From assembly GCF_900637295.1 (NCBI RefSeq), contig NZ_LR134363.1, forward strand, positions 434,001 to 498,000: 64,000 nt of DNA, written 5' to 3'. Numbering within the stretch: position 1 is the stretch's first letter; each line of letters begins with the position of its first letter. This document shows positions 54,096 to 62,674 of this stretch, piece by piece. The DNA comes from Actinomyces slackii. GTDB taxonomy: Bacteria; Actinomycetota; Actinomycetes; Actinomycetales; Actinomycetaceae. The notes beneath the pieces are model-generated. The model was not told the DNA's origin and made no database searches. It was given only the letters and a program-made list of their open reading frames with translations. Position numbers and translations under genes: made by a program.

Positions 54096-55943
54096 TCACA
54101 AGGAGCGCTCCAGCAGGTCCAGCCCCAGGGAGCCCAGGGCGATGCTCCTGTTGTGGAAGGCCCGCAGCTCCGCGGTCCCCCAGGAGCGGCCCTCGGCAGC
54201 GGTGCGAGCCTCAGCGGCCCGTCTGCCGGCCAGCCAGGCGCGCTCCCCCAGGGCGTCGGACAGCGCCCGCGCCGGGGCGCCCAGGTGCCTGGCAGTCTCG
54301 GCGCGCACCAGATCACCGGGGATCGTTGCGTGATGCCGCAGCACGGCGCCCACGGTGCTGCGATTCCACGACCGGTCCGCGCCCGGCAGCGCCCTGACCC
54401 CTGCGGGCACCGACAGCTGGGAGTGCACCCCCAGGTCGATCAGCACCCGGGCCAGGCGCCAGCGGCGCGCCGCCAGCCAGCCGAAGCGATCCTCCGGGGC
54501 GTCCAGCAGCCCCAGCTCCTCGCCCAGGGCCTCGCCGTAGACGGCCCAGCCCTCATTGCAGCCCGGCACTCGGCCCAGGTGGCGCTGCCAATGGCTCAGG
54601 CGGGTGTCAGAGGCGTGCCAGCCGGAGTAGGCGTGGTGACCGGGGACCGTGGCGTGCAGAACCGTGGCGCGCTCCGACCAGGGCCACATGATCTCCTCGC
54701 CCCGGGTCAGGACGCGGCGCATAGTGCCGGGGCGCCGCGCGCCACCGGCCTCCCCGGGGGCCTCATAGGTGGCGGACTCCCCCGAGGCATCCAGGCGGAC
54801 CACCGGACGCCCCAGCACATCGGGCGGGTCCAGGACCCTGCCCACAACCGCATCCCAGGCCTGGTCAGCGGCATCCTGCGCCCAGGCCTCGTACTGCCCG
54901 GGGACCAGGCCCCGAGAGCGGTCGGAGCGCAGATGCTCATCCAGCGCAGCGGCGTCGGCCCCTGACCCCAGCAGATCGACGGCGATGGCGTCCTGCTCGG
55001 CGACGACGTCGGCCAGCTCCTGCTCAGCCCAGGCGTAGGTCTCCACAGGGTCGACCCTGGCGCCCAGGAGTCGGCTCATCCACAGCGCGTGGCGCTCAGC
55101 GCCCACACCCTCGCCCCGGGGCGCTCGCTGGGAGAGGTTGGCGCGCAGGTGCTCGGCGAAGTCGGCGGCCGCCCGGCGCGCATCCGCCTCAGCCTCCTGG
55201 AGCTCGACGCGCAGCGAGGAGGGCAGATCCTCGGGCAGGCCCCAGCCCCGGCCCTTGGCCAGATCCCGGGCCTGACCGGCGACGACGTCGACCTGGCTGC
55301 GCGGTGCGATCACACCCATCTGCGCGGAGGCGGCCAGGGAGGCGGCCAGGCCCTCCAGGGCAGAGGGCAGGGCCTCCAGGCGCAGGCGGTGCACCTCCCA
55401 CGCCCCTTCCCACTTGGCCTCGGCCTCGGCGACGTCGGCCTCCCCGGCTCCCTGGGGCTTCGGGGTGCGGGAGGGGGTGCGCAACTCGTCGCGAATGCGC
55501 TGGAAGGGGGAGGTCAGGGAGTCCAGATGGGCCCCCTCCTCACCGGAGTCGATGAAGTCGATCGAGGTCGACAGGCGCTCCACGAGGTGGTCGCGCAGAA
55601 TGGCGTCGCTGCGGGTGAGCTCGCCGACCACGGCGTCGGCGCGCGCCCTGAGGGAGCGCTCCACATCCACTCGGGCGCCCAGGGCCTCGGGCGAGAAGTC
55701 CGGCAGGATCGCCTGCCCCGGCACCCCGGCAGCGGCTGCGGCGTCGGGGTCGTGGGCGGCCAGGAGCCGGATGTACTCATCGGCCAGGTCGCGCAGGGCC
55801 TCACCGGGGCCGCCGGCACCCGGTGCCGAGGACTCGGCCAGCGGTCCGGATCCTGTCGCGGTGGTCACCGGGCCACTGCCTGGCCCGGGCCCGGCCCTCG
55901 CCCCGAGGGCGGCGGATTCGCCTCGCCTGCTGCTTCTGCTCAT
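54096..55943 (-). CDS. DUF885 family protein with altered zinc motif
   Basis: 615 residues: an all-helical body with LRDLADEYIRLLAAHDPDAA at the start and the DUF885 central region (VPGHHAYSGWHASDTRLSHW; CNEGWAVYGEALGEELG). In the family the zinc site is HExxPGH plus a distal Glu. Here it reads HATVPGHH (His at about 430): the catalytic Glu is Ala, while the second His and the distal Glu (about 464) are kept. It may bind metal but not cleave peptides. It starts ten bases after the amidohydrolase gene with GAGGAGAGGACC upstream, so the two form an operon. Confidence 0.85.
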   Translation of the reverse strand: MSRSSRRGESAALGARAGPGPGSGPVTTATGSGPLAESSAPGAGGPGEALRDLADEYIRLLAAHDPDAAAAAGVPGQAILPDFSPEALGARVDVERSLRARADAVVGELTRSDAILRDHLVERLSTSIDFIDSGEEGAHLDSLTSPFQRIRDELRTPSRTPKPQGAGEADVAEAEAKWEGAWEVHRLRLEALPSALEGLAASLAASAQMGVIAPRSQVDVVAGQARDLAKGRGWGLPEDLPSSLRVELQEAEADARRAAADFAEHLRANLSQRAPRGEGVGAERHALWMSRLLGARVDPVETYAWAEQELADVVAEQDAIAVDLLGSGADAAALDEHLRSDRSRGLVPGQYEAWAQDAADQAWDAVVGRVLDPPDVLGRPVVRLDASGESATYEAPGEAGGARRPGTMRRVLTRGEEIMWPWSERATVLHATVPGHHAYSGWHASDTRLSHWQRHLGRVPGCNEGWAVYGEALGEELGLLDAPEDRFGWLAARRWRLARVLIDLGVHSQLSVPAGVRALPGADRSWNRSTVGAVLRHHATIPGDLVRAETARHLGAPARALSDALGERAWLAGRRAAEARTAAEGRSWGTAELRAFHNRSIALGSLGLDLLERSL

Positions 55944-55953
55944 GGTCCTCTCC

Positions 55954-57366
55954 TCACACGTTCGGGTGTTCGTTGATGCGTCTGATGCTGTCTCGGTGCG
56001 CGGCCAGAACGATCGCGGGGTCGGCCGCGGGGTCCGGGTCGTCGATGCGCGGCAGGCCCTGAACGGGGTCGGGGACGAACTCCCGGCCGCGCATGATCAC
56101 GGCCCGCAGGGTGTGCAGGGCGCCCAGGCCCTCGGTGGGGTCGGAGGCGACCGCGATGATGTCGGCCTCGTAGCCGGGGGCCAGGGCCCCGGTGATGCCG
56201 GCCAGGCCGATGGCGGCGGCGGCGCGGGAGGTGGCGGCCAGGATGACCTCGGCGCGCGGCAGTCCCACCTCCTCCAGAGCCTGGAGCCCGGCCACATAGG
56301 AGCGGTGAGCGACCTGAGGGATGCCGGTGTCGTGGCCCGCGACGATGCGCACCCCGCGCTCCCACAGCTGCCTGGCGGGCGGGGCGAAGTCAGGATTGCG
56401 CTCGATCATGCCGGGGACGTCGGCGGTGATGGTGCAGTCCACGTAGATGCCCGCCTCGGCGATGCGGTCGGCCAAGGCGGGGTCGAACTCGGTGCGCCCG
56501 GAGGCGGAGATGAAGGAGGCGTGCGCCAAGTAGTCGATGCCGGCGTCCACGGCCCGCTCAATGCCCTGGGTGCCGTGGGCGTGAGCGGCGCTGAGGTGGC
56601 CCAGGCGGTGGGTCTCGGCCACGATGAGCGCCATCTCCTCGGCGGTGAACTGGGCGTTCCAGGGTAGGGAGGCGGCAGTGGTGAAGCCACCGGTGGCCAT
56701 GAACTTGACGGTGTCCACACCGCGCTTGTGGTGGTCGCGCACGGCGCGCCGGATGTCATCGAGGCCGTCGACCTCGGCGCCGGCATGCCAGGAGTGCCCG
56801 CCGGTGGTGGTGATCTGGGGGCCGCTGGCCCGCAGCCGGGGGCCGCGCAGGGAGCCGTCGTCGATGGCGTCGCGCAGGGCGACGTCCACGTAGTGGCGCG
56901 CGCCCAGGCTCTGGACGGAGGTGATACCGACGCTGGCCAGCTCGCGGATGGCGCGCACGGCGTTGAGGGTCAGGCGGGCGACCTCGTGGACCCCGTACTC
57001 GGGGTACTCGATATCCGTGCCGGAGGTGGCCAGGTGGGCGTGGGTCTCGATGAGACCGGGCATAAGAGTGGCGCCGGGCAGGTCGAGGCGCTCAAGGCGC
57101 TCCAGGGCCGCGCCGGCCTGGTCCTGGAGCTCGGGCAGGGGGCCAACGGCCGTGATGCGCGGGCCGTCGAGAAGAACGCCGACTCCATGGACCGGGTCCG
57201 CCAGGACCTCCAGGGTGCCGGCCGCGTCCCCACGACGGCCGGTCAGGATCCGCTCGGCGGTGATGATGGCCGGGCCCGCGCCAGTGACACGCTCGGCGCC
57301 CCGTCTGGGCGGGGTGACCCAGGTGGAGTCCTCCGAGGGGGCGGGTGGTGTCTGCGAGGGCATCAT
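55954..57366 (-). CDS. Metal-dependent amidohydrolase (imidazolonepropionase-like)
   Basis: 470 residues with the amidohydrolase barrel: LMPGLIETHAHLATSG (HxH metal site), KFMATGGFTTAA (lysine), HLSAAHAHGTQGIERAV, and IVAGHDTGIPQ (Asp). It is of the imidazolonepropionase-like group that includes prolidase-type and xenobiotic amidohydrolases. No signal is seen. Two adjacent ATGs are possible starts. Its DUF885 partner suggests peptide or amide breakdown. Confidence 0.9.
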   Translation of the reverse strand: MMPSQTPPAPSEDSTWVTPPRRGAERVTGAGPAIITAERILTGRRGDAAGTLEVLADPVHGVGVLLDGPRITAVGPLPELQDQAGAALERLERLDLPGATLMPGLIETHAHLATSGTDIEYPEYGVHEVARLTLNAVRAIRELASVGITSVQSLGARHYVDVALRDAIDDGSLRGPRLRASGPQITTTGGHSWHAGAEVDGLDDIRRAVRDHHKRGVDTVKFMATGGFTTAASLPWNAQFTAEEMALIVAETHRLGHLSAAHAHGTQGIERAVDAGIDYLAHASFISASGRTEFDPALADRIAEAGIYVDCTITADVPGMIERNPDFAPPARQLWERGVRIVAGHDTGIPQVAHRSYVAGLQALEEVGLPRAEVILAATSRAAAAIGLAGITGALAPGYEADIIAVASDPTEGLGALHTLRAVIMRGREFVPDPVQGLPRIDDPDPAADPAIVLAAHRDSIRRINEHPNV

Positions 57367-57795
57367 CGGCCTTTCACGCCCCTGGCGAGGTGTGCGCCTC
57401 GCTGAGGACAGTTGCAGTCGGCGGTTGGGTTGAGTTGGGCGTTGTCAGGCGTTCGGATAGTGAGGCCGGTGTGCGGATAAGCCTGCCAGGTCCTCCTGCC
57501 GAGGTCTAGGGCCTGACCAGAAGTTCTGGCATGTCTCAGCAGGTGAAAGGCACATTTGGGACCTTGCGCCCAGATGGGGCGGGGCCGGGCGAGGCGGCGC
57601 GGGGCCGGGCCGAGCCCCGCGGGGCCTGTGGGTACTGCTGGGCGGCGGGGTGGGGCAGGCCCGGGCGCGCCAGTCAGAGGATGGTCAGTGGGGTCGCCGG
57701 AAGAACTGACAGGGGCCGGGGCTGGCCGAGCCGGGGCAGACCGAGCGTTGAGGCCCGGCATCGGCGCACCGGACCGGGCGAGGCGACCTCGGGCG

Positions 57796-57937
57796 GCGCA
57801 CCGGACGAAGCGGCCCGGCATCGGGAAGCGCACACCCAGGCCCACCGCCAGGGTCAGGGCCGGACGAGGCAGCCCGGCGGCAGCGCACCGGACGAGGCAG
57901 CCCGGCATCGGGAAGCGCGCACCCAGGCCCACCGTCA
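57796..57937. repeat. 55-bp direct duplication with 87-bp period
   Basis: 57796-57850 and 57883-57937 match at 51 of 55 bases. The period is a multiple of three and both copies lie in an open frame on each strand, but no product is recognisable. The whole stretch 57367-58856 has no gene I can support. Confidence 0.6.
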
Positions 57938-57946
57938 GACCTCGCA

Positions 57947-58064
57947 GACGTGACTTTGCGTCACGGACGTGCGTTTGCGTCAATCACCCCTGTGCTAACC
58001 CCAGTCGGATGACGCGAACCCTCGTCCAGTACGCAGACCCTCGTCCGCGACGCGAACCGGCGCT
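57947..58064. repeat. Dispersed palindromic repeat element, copy D
   Basis: Units at 57947 (GACGTGACTTTGCGT) and 57966 (GACGTGCGTTTGCGT), the centre with CCCCTGTGC, and inverted units ACGCGAACCCTCGTC (58012) and ACGCAGACCCTCGTC (58031). A degenerate third unit lies at 58050. It lies in an accessory, gene-poor stretch. Confidence 0.75.
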
Positions 58065-58181
58065 CCCGCGCCGCCGCGCAGGGCACCATCCATCCGCGCA
58101 GCCTCTCAGCAGCGCCTCGTGGAATGGCATGGCGGGTGTGTCTGCGGGTGGTGCTGCTGGGGTCGTGGCGAGATCCGGGGT

Positions 58182-58390
58182 TGCACATTCATTCCACATG
58201 CCTGCATGGCGGATCGTTGGAATTCCAACGATCTGGGCTCGCTGCTGCCTCGACGAGCAAGGATGAATGTGCATCGGCGACGCTCATGCACATTCATCAT
58301 GGCGCGGCCCTGGAGGCGCGGGAGACGGATCCGCGGAATCATGCGGATTCCCGGACATGCGCACTGAGGTGACTCATGAATGAATGTGCA
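58182..58390. repeat. 209-bp element with terminal inverted repeats
   Basis: TGCACATTCATTC (58182-58194) and its exact inverse GAATGAATGTGCA (58378-58390) bound the element. Inside are GATGAATGTGCAT/ATGCACATTCATC (58262-58274 and 58286-58298) and a 22-bp perfect palindrome centred on GGAATTCC (58212-58233). There is no gene inside. This is MITE-like or a highly structured RNA; flanking target duplication was not found. Confidence 0.55.
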
Positions 58391-58583
58391 CGACCAGCCC
58401 CCACCTGCTGAGCCGACCTGCCGGGCAGGCGCCCTTGCGGCCCGGAGGCGCTCAGAAGTGGTGCGCACCGGGCCCGAGCCCAGAGTCTGCGGGACCGTGG
58501 AGACGCGAGTTCCCGGTGCCGGCGAGCATCTTCATTCAGCCCCGGGGCCTGCAAATCCTTGAGCCAGAAGGAAGGCATCGACT

Positions 58584-58722
58584 CCCCCACCCACGGACCT
58601 GGACTACGCCTTGTCGTCCGCCTCACTGCGGGGCTGTAGGAGCTCCCCCACCCACGGACCTGGCTGAACACCCGGATGATTCTGAGCCCGGACTACGAGG
58701 AGCCCCCCACCCACGGACCTGG
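58584..58722. repeat. Three direct repeats with ~60-bp period
   Basis: CCCCCACCCACGGACCTGG occurs at 58584, 58645 and 58704 (61- and 59-base steps), each preceded by a GACT/GAGCT/GAGC-like sequence. The intervening 40 bases differ. The layout is CRISPR-like but with only three copies and no cas gene in the window. Confidence 0.6.
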
Positions 58723-58856
58723 ACCACGCACCTGGGCGTATCCGTCTGGGGCGGGCGCAGGAGATGAGGCACAAGCCCGTTCTCGACGCCCAGGCACGTC
58801 GGCGATCAGCGCAGGCGCGAGAGAGCGCCGTCGAGCGACCGCGATTCGGCGGGTGG

Positions 58857-59501
58857 TCAGTCCTGACCCAGGGTGCGCGGTGGGCGGAAGCCCTCACGGT
58901 CATCGGGGATGATGGCACGGACGATGCGGGCGGGGACCCCGGCCACCACGGTGCGGGGCGGGACATGGGCGCCGACGACGGCACCGGCCGCGACAACCGC
59001 GCCCTCGCCGATGGTGACGCCGGGCAGGACCGTGACATTGGCTCCGAGCCAGGCGCCGTCCTCGATGGTGATGACGGCCGAGAACTGGGCGCCGGTCAGC
59101 CGCAGCTCGGGATCGAGGGGGTGCCCGGCCGTGGCCAGGGTGACGTGGGGGCCGAAGAGGACGCCGTTGCCGATGCGGATCTCTGCGTCGTCGATGAGGG
59201 TGGTGCCGGTGTTGAACCAGCAGTGGTCGCCGATGGTCGTATGGGAGCCGTAGGCGCAGTAGATCGGAGTCTCCAGCCAGGAGGAGCCGAAGGAGGCGAA
59301 GAGCTCGGCGGCGATGGCGGCGCGCTGCTCGGGGTTTCGGATGGAGGTGGCGTTGTAGCGCTCCACCAGCTCCTTGCCGCGGTTGCGCTCCTCCTCGAGG
59401 TCTTCCAGACCGGGGCCGAAGTCTGTGTAGAGCTCACCGGTGTTGAGCCGACGGCGGGTTTCGGCATCGTCGAAGACGTAGGGATTGTCCATGATGTCCA
59501 C
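58857..59501 (-). CDS. Maltose/galactoside O-acetyltransferase-like enzyme
   Basis: 214 residues: the N-terminal mac region ([17 protein letters not shown]) and a left-handed beta-helix of hexapeptides ([20 protein letters not shown]) with the catalytic His in [33 protein letters not shown] and [10 protein letters not shown] complete it. It acetylates sugars from acetyl-CoA. The start is put at the GTG (59501) because AAGGAG lies five bases before it; an ATG at 59492 is also possible. Confidence 0.9.
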   Translation of the reverse strand: MDIMDNPYVFDDAETRRRLNTGELYTDFGPGLEDLEEERNRGKELVERYNATSIRNPEQRAAIAAELFASFGSSWLETPIYCAYGSHTTIGDHCWFNTGTTLIDDAEIRIGNGVLFGPHVTLATAGHPLDPELRLTGAQFSAVITIEDGAWLGANVTVLPGVTIGEGAVVAAGAVVGAHVPPRTVVAGVPARIVRAIIPDDREGFRPPRTLGQD

Positions 59502-59611
59502 AGTGACTCCTTGGATGGGACGGGCTGGGTGAGACGCTACCACGCGGTCGTTTTCCCAGGTGGGTGCTGGTGGGGCGCGAGACTGGCAGGCGCTGCTATC
59601 CCGGACCAGCT

Positions 59612-60016
59612 CGCGGCCCGGGCAGTCCGGCGCATGCGGGCCTGACCGCGGAAGCCCGGGGCGGGCTTAGCGAGAGCGGCAGGCGGGCCGGCGCATGCGG
59701 GCCTGGCTTTCCGGACGATGGCGTCCTGGAGTTCGTGGTCCGTGCAACCCGGCGCACGCAAGCCTGACGTCTCCAGCACCACCACCGCTGACGCCCTCGC
59801 CTGGGCGGCTCGACGCACGTGGGCCTGACCGGGCAGCCAGCCACCACAGCGGTGGTGACGCCCGCGCAACCCGGAGCACGTGGGCCTGACTGCAGGAGAA
59901 TCCTGGCCCGATTGCCCTTCGCGCCGGGCAACTCGGCGCTCGTGAGTCTGACGCGTGCGCCGCCAAGACGAGCGCGAGGTCATCCCGGCAACCCAGGGCG
60001 CGCAAGCCCAACCCTC
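59612..60016. repeat. Degenerate seven-unit array with 61-bp period (CRISPR-like)
   Basis: A core like GCAACCCGGCGCACG followed by GGGCCTGAC recurs seven times. The CCTGAC positions are 59641, 59702, 59763, 59824, 59885, 59947 and 60007, i.e. steps of 61, 61, 61, 61, 62 and 60. About 28 bases are conserved and about 33 differ between units, as in type I-E CRISPR (29 + 32). The copies have diverged, and 61 is not a codon multiple, which rules out a protein repeat. No cas genes are seen. Confidence 0.6.
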
Positions 60017-60144
60017 CAGAGCAGGGTCGCGGGCAGTTGGGATGGTTTGGGTCTTGACGTTGGTGGGGGTGGTTTGGGTAGTGTTGGTGTTGGTCTCGAG
60101 GGTGAGGCCCGTGCTGGTTCGGATCGCATGGAGGGTGGCCGCTC

Positions 60145-60891
60145 ATGGGTGTGCGGGTTGCTGGGTCGGTTGTTGGTGCGTGTGCTGGTCGCCCTGGCGA
60201 GCGTGGTGCTGGTCGGGCTGGCCTGCCGGGTCTGGCGGGTGCTGTGGCCGTGGCTGCCTTGGTGCTGGTGGTGGCGGGGTGCTCGGGTGGGGCCTCGCAT
60301 GCGGAGATGATGGCCAGTCAGCAGGCGACGTGGGATGCGCAGCGGTCTGCGGCGGCCAGTGCCAGCGCCAGTGCTGCGGCCAGTGCTGCGGCGGTGGTCA
60401 GTGCCAGTGCTGCTGCTGAGGGGCTGAGTGTGGAGGAGTGGGGGCTTAAGCAGGAGGCTTTGGCCACTGCGGCGCCGGTGATGCCTGAGCTGGCGACCTA
60501 CAACACTCCCGAGGGCCGAGGCGCCGCCGCCGAGTACTTCGCCGCGCTTTTCCCCTACGTCTACGCCACCGGCGACCTGACCGAGTGGAAAGCCATGAGC
60601 GAAGAAGGCTGCAAATACTGCCAAGCCGTCATCGACCAGGTCGAAACCCTGCATGCCAAGGGCGGCTGGGTCGACCCCTGGGAAATGACGATCACAGATA
60701 CGACCATCTATGTGCAGAATGAGGGCTATGATTATGCGGCTGTCGAGGTGACTATCGATCAGCCCGCGGGATTGCAGCACAATGGAGACGGTACCACTAA
60801 GTCTTACGACGCCAAGCCGGTCACCGTACTGCATCTTTCCATGAGGTGGAATGGCGAGCGCTGGACCGTTGGCGGAGGGAATACCAAATGA
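60145..60891 (+). CDS. DUF6318-like lipoprotein
   Basis: 248 residues: a hydrophobic segment with lipobox VAGC (Cys at about 46), then an Ala/Ser-rich linker (SAAASASASAAASAAAVVS). A globular domain follows with TPEGRGAAAEYFAALFPYVY and EEGCKYCQAVIDQVETLHAKG, typical of the actinobacterial DUF6318 lipoproteins. Codon use from about 60660 is less G/C-rich than in the neighbours. It overlaps the PKD gene by four bases (ATGA). Confidence 0.82.
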   Translation: MGVRVAGSVVGACAGRPGERGAGRAGLPGLAGAVAVAALVLVVAGCSGGASHAEMMASQQATWDAQRSAAASASASAAASAAAVVSASAAAEGLSVEEWGLKQEALATAAPVMPELATYNTPEGRGAAAEYFAALFPYVYATGDLTEWKAMSEEGCKYCQAVIDQVETLHAKGGWVDPWEMTITDTTIYVQNEGYDYAAVEVTIDQPAGLQHNGDGTTKSYDAKPVTVLHLSMRWNGERWTVGGGNTK

Positions 60892-61745
60892 ATCACCTTA
60901 ACCGTCGCGCCGTTCGCTATCCCTTCATTCTAGCTCTTACCGCCTGGGCGTTTCTCGGAGTTGCATTCTTGCCAGGGGCGCCTATCTTCCCGCGGGCATC
61001 GGCCGAGGAATCAAACGACATGATGTCCGTCGATGGAAGCGGCGACGAGATCACCATTACTGGTGAGGAGTCGGTGGTGTATGAGGAGCCTGCTGCTTCG
61101 GCTCCGTCGGCTGAGTCGGGTTCTGGGCCTTCGGATGGGGGTGGGGCTGTGGTGGTGGAGACTCAGCAGTCCTCCTGTGATGACAGGGGCGCGGGTGCTG
61201 ATGCGTGCAGGCTCGGTGAGCTACTGGCCCGTGCCACCGGCCCGGCCCCTGCCCCGGCTCAGGCTGCCCCGGGTGGGGGTGGGCGCGTGGTGGTGAGTGT
61301 TCATGATCTGGCGGCCCTGTCCCTGAGCGGGTCGGGCATCACCCGTCAGCCCCCGGGCCCCCAGGTGCTGTCGACCAAGCCCTTCATCGTCTACACCAGT
61401 TCCGCGACCCGCACCTACACCGCCCAGATCCTGGGTCGGGCGGTGACCATCGAGACCACGCCGATCTCCTACCTGTGGGACTTCGGCGACGGGGTGTACT
61501 TGTCGACCACTGATCCGGGGGCGGCCTGGCCCGATCACACCGTGTGGCATGACTACACCACCACGCATACCCAGATCCACACCACGCTGACCACGACCTG
61601 GAGGGCCCGCTACCAGCCCGCCGGTGCCAGCGCCTGGCGCCCCATCCCCGGGACCCTGACCACCACCGAGACCACCACCGCCTACGACGTGGTGCGCACC
61701 ATCACCTACCTCACCGACGACGCCGAAGAACAACGAGAGCATTGA
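60888..61745 (+). CDS. Secreted PKD-domain protein
   Basis: 285 residues: a signal peptide (YPFILALTAWAFLGVAFL, ending near ASA), then a Ser/Pro/Gly-rich linker. A PKD-like beta domain carries the WDFGDG signature in ISYLWDFGDGVYLSTTDPG and a Thr-rich strand region (HDYTTTHTQIHTTLTTTW). There is no wall-anchor signal. With the coupled lipoprotein it probably forms an envelope pair. The first third has lower GC. Confidence 0.82.
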   Translation: MNHLNRRAVRYPFILALTAWAFLGVAFLPGAPIFPRASAEESNDMMSVDGSGDEITITGEESVVYEEPAASAPSAESGSGPSDGGGAVVVETQQSSCDDRGAGADACRLGELLARATGPAPAPAQAAPGGGGRVVVSVHDLAALSLSGSGITRQPPGPQVLSTKPFIVYTSSATRTYTAQILGRAVTIETTPISYLWDFGDGVYLSTTDPGAAWPDHTVWHDYTTTHTQIHTTLTTTWRARYQPAGASAWRPIPGTLTTTETTTAYDVVRTITYLTDDAEEQREH

Positions 61746-61851
61746 GCCCAGTGCCGCGCTTGCTCCCGCCTGCCCCATATCGAGTCCCAGGCGCGCGAGC
61801 GGATCGTGCCCATCTGCGTTCACCCGATGCGGAGACACGCCCACCCCAGAC

Positions 61852-62034
61852 CTACCGAGACCCCGGGCGCCGCTGCACCGAGTCCTCGATCGCCGCCAGG
61901 ATCAACTCGACAGCCTCCGCTGGGTCCGTGTGCTCCCAGATGCGCAGGACCCGCCAGCTCTCCTCCTGGAGCATGGCCGTGGTCTCCCGGTCGCGCTCGG
62001 CATTCCTGCGAAGCTTGGGCAGCCAGCACTCCAC
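61852..62034 (-). pseudogene. C-terminal fragment of a Vsr-type endonuclease
   Basis: The 60-residue frame contains WLPKLRRNAERDRETTAMLQ and then SWRVLRIWEHTDPAEAVELI, the C-terminal part of very-short-patch repair endonucleases (normally about 140 residues). The upstream catalytic half is absent or scrambled, with a stop codon just before. It is a remnant. The rest of 61746-62284 holds nothing I can support. Confidence 0.7.
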
Positions 62035-62284
62035 TATGAGCCTTCACGGGACGTCTTGCTCGCGCCCACCACAACGAGGCCATAGACCAGCATGAGATCG
62101 AGACAATCAACACCAGCCCGCCGTCTACCATCTCATCCGCGACCTTTGCAGAGCAGCCGCGCAGGCAGGCAATCCTCACATCCTCCGTCTCTGTGCGGGA
62201 ATCGGTTACCGAAGCGCACCCGACGCGTCAGCTGCTGGCGCGATCCTTCGGCGCTCCGGTCAGACCTGGCATGGGCGCCAGACA

Positions 62285-62665
62285 TCAGACTCTGCGCCGT
62301 AGTCGGGTTCGGGTGCGTCCCTTAGTGTGGTGCAGATCAGGATCATCCTTCAACCATGCCTCAACCATTGGCTTATGCACCTGGTTCTGATTGGTGTCGC
62401 AGACTATCCATACACTCTTGCCGCAGTCCTCAGTCCTACTCCGGCGCCGCACTTCTTCAACCAAGTTCCGCAGCGAGGACTTACCCTTTCCGCCCCAGAA
62501 CACCGGCACAATCACATCGTCATATCTGTGCTCAATAAGGCCTTGAAGATAAGCTCTCTCGGAGGCCCCCTCCACACAGAACACTACTCGGGACTTAAGT
62601 GGCCTGAATCCCTGTCTCCCAACTCCTCGATTCTGACGTGGTCTCGTCTTGCGCCTCCGGCTCAT
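62285..62665 (-). pseudogene. rloB: Truncated RloB-like protein
   Basis: 126 residues: the RloB start (FRPLKSRVVFCVEGASERAYL) and VWIVCDTNQNQVHKPMVEAW, then an abrupt Arg-rich tail (TKGRTRTRLRRRV). RloB proteins are about 200 residues and continue with a conserved Trp/Phe-rich end that is missing here in all frames. RloB is the TOPRIM-like partner of RloA, as in AbiL-type phage defence. It starts nine bases after the RloA stop. Confidence 0.7.
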
Positions 62666-62674
62666 CGTCAGGCC

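Noticed and set aside
57531..57953. 140-residue plus-strand open frame
   Set aside because: Low-complexity product created by the 55-bp duplication and the start of repeat copy D; no ribosome site or homologous motif.
60128..60145. ATG at 60128 as lipoprotein start
   Set aside because: It is in a different frame; the 60145 ATG gives a lipobox signal peptide.
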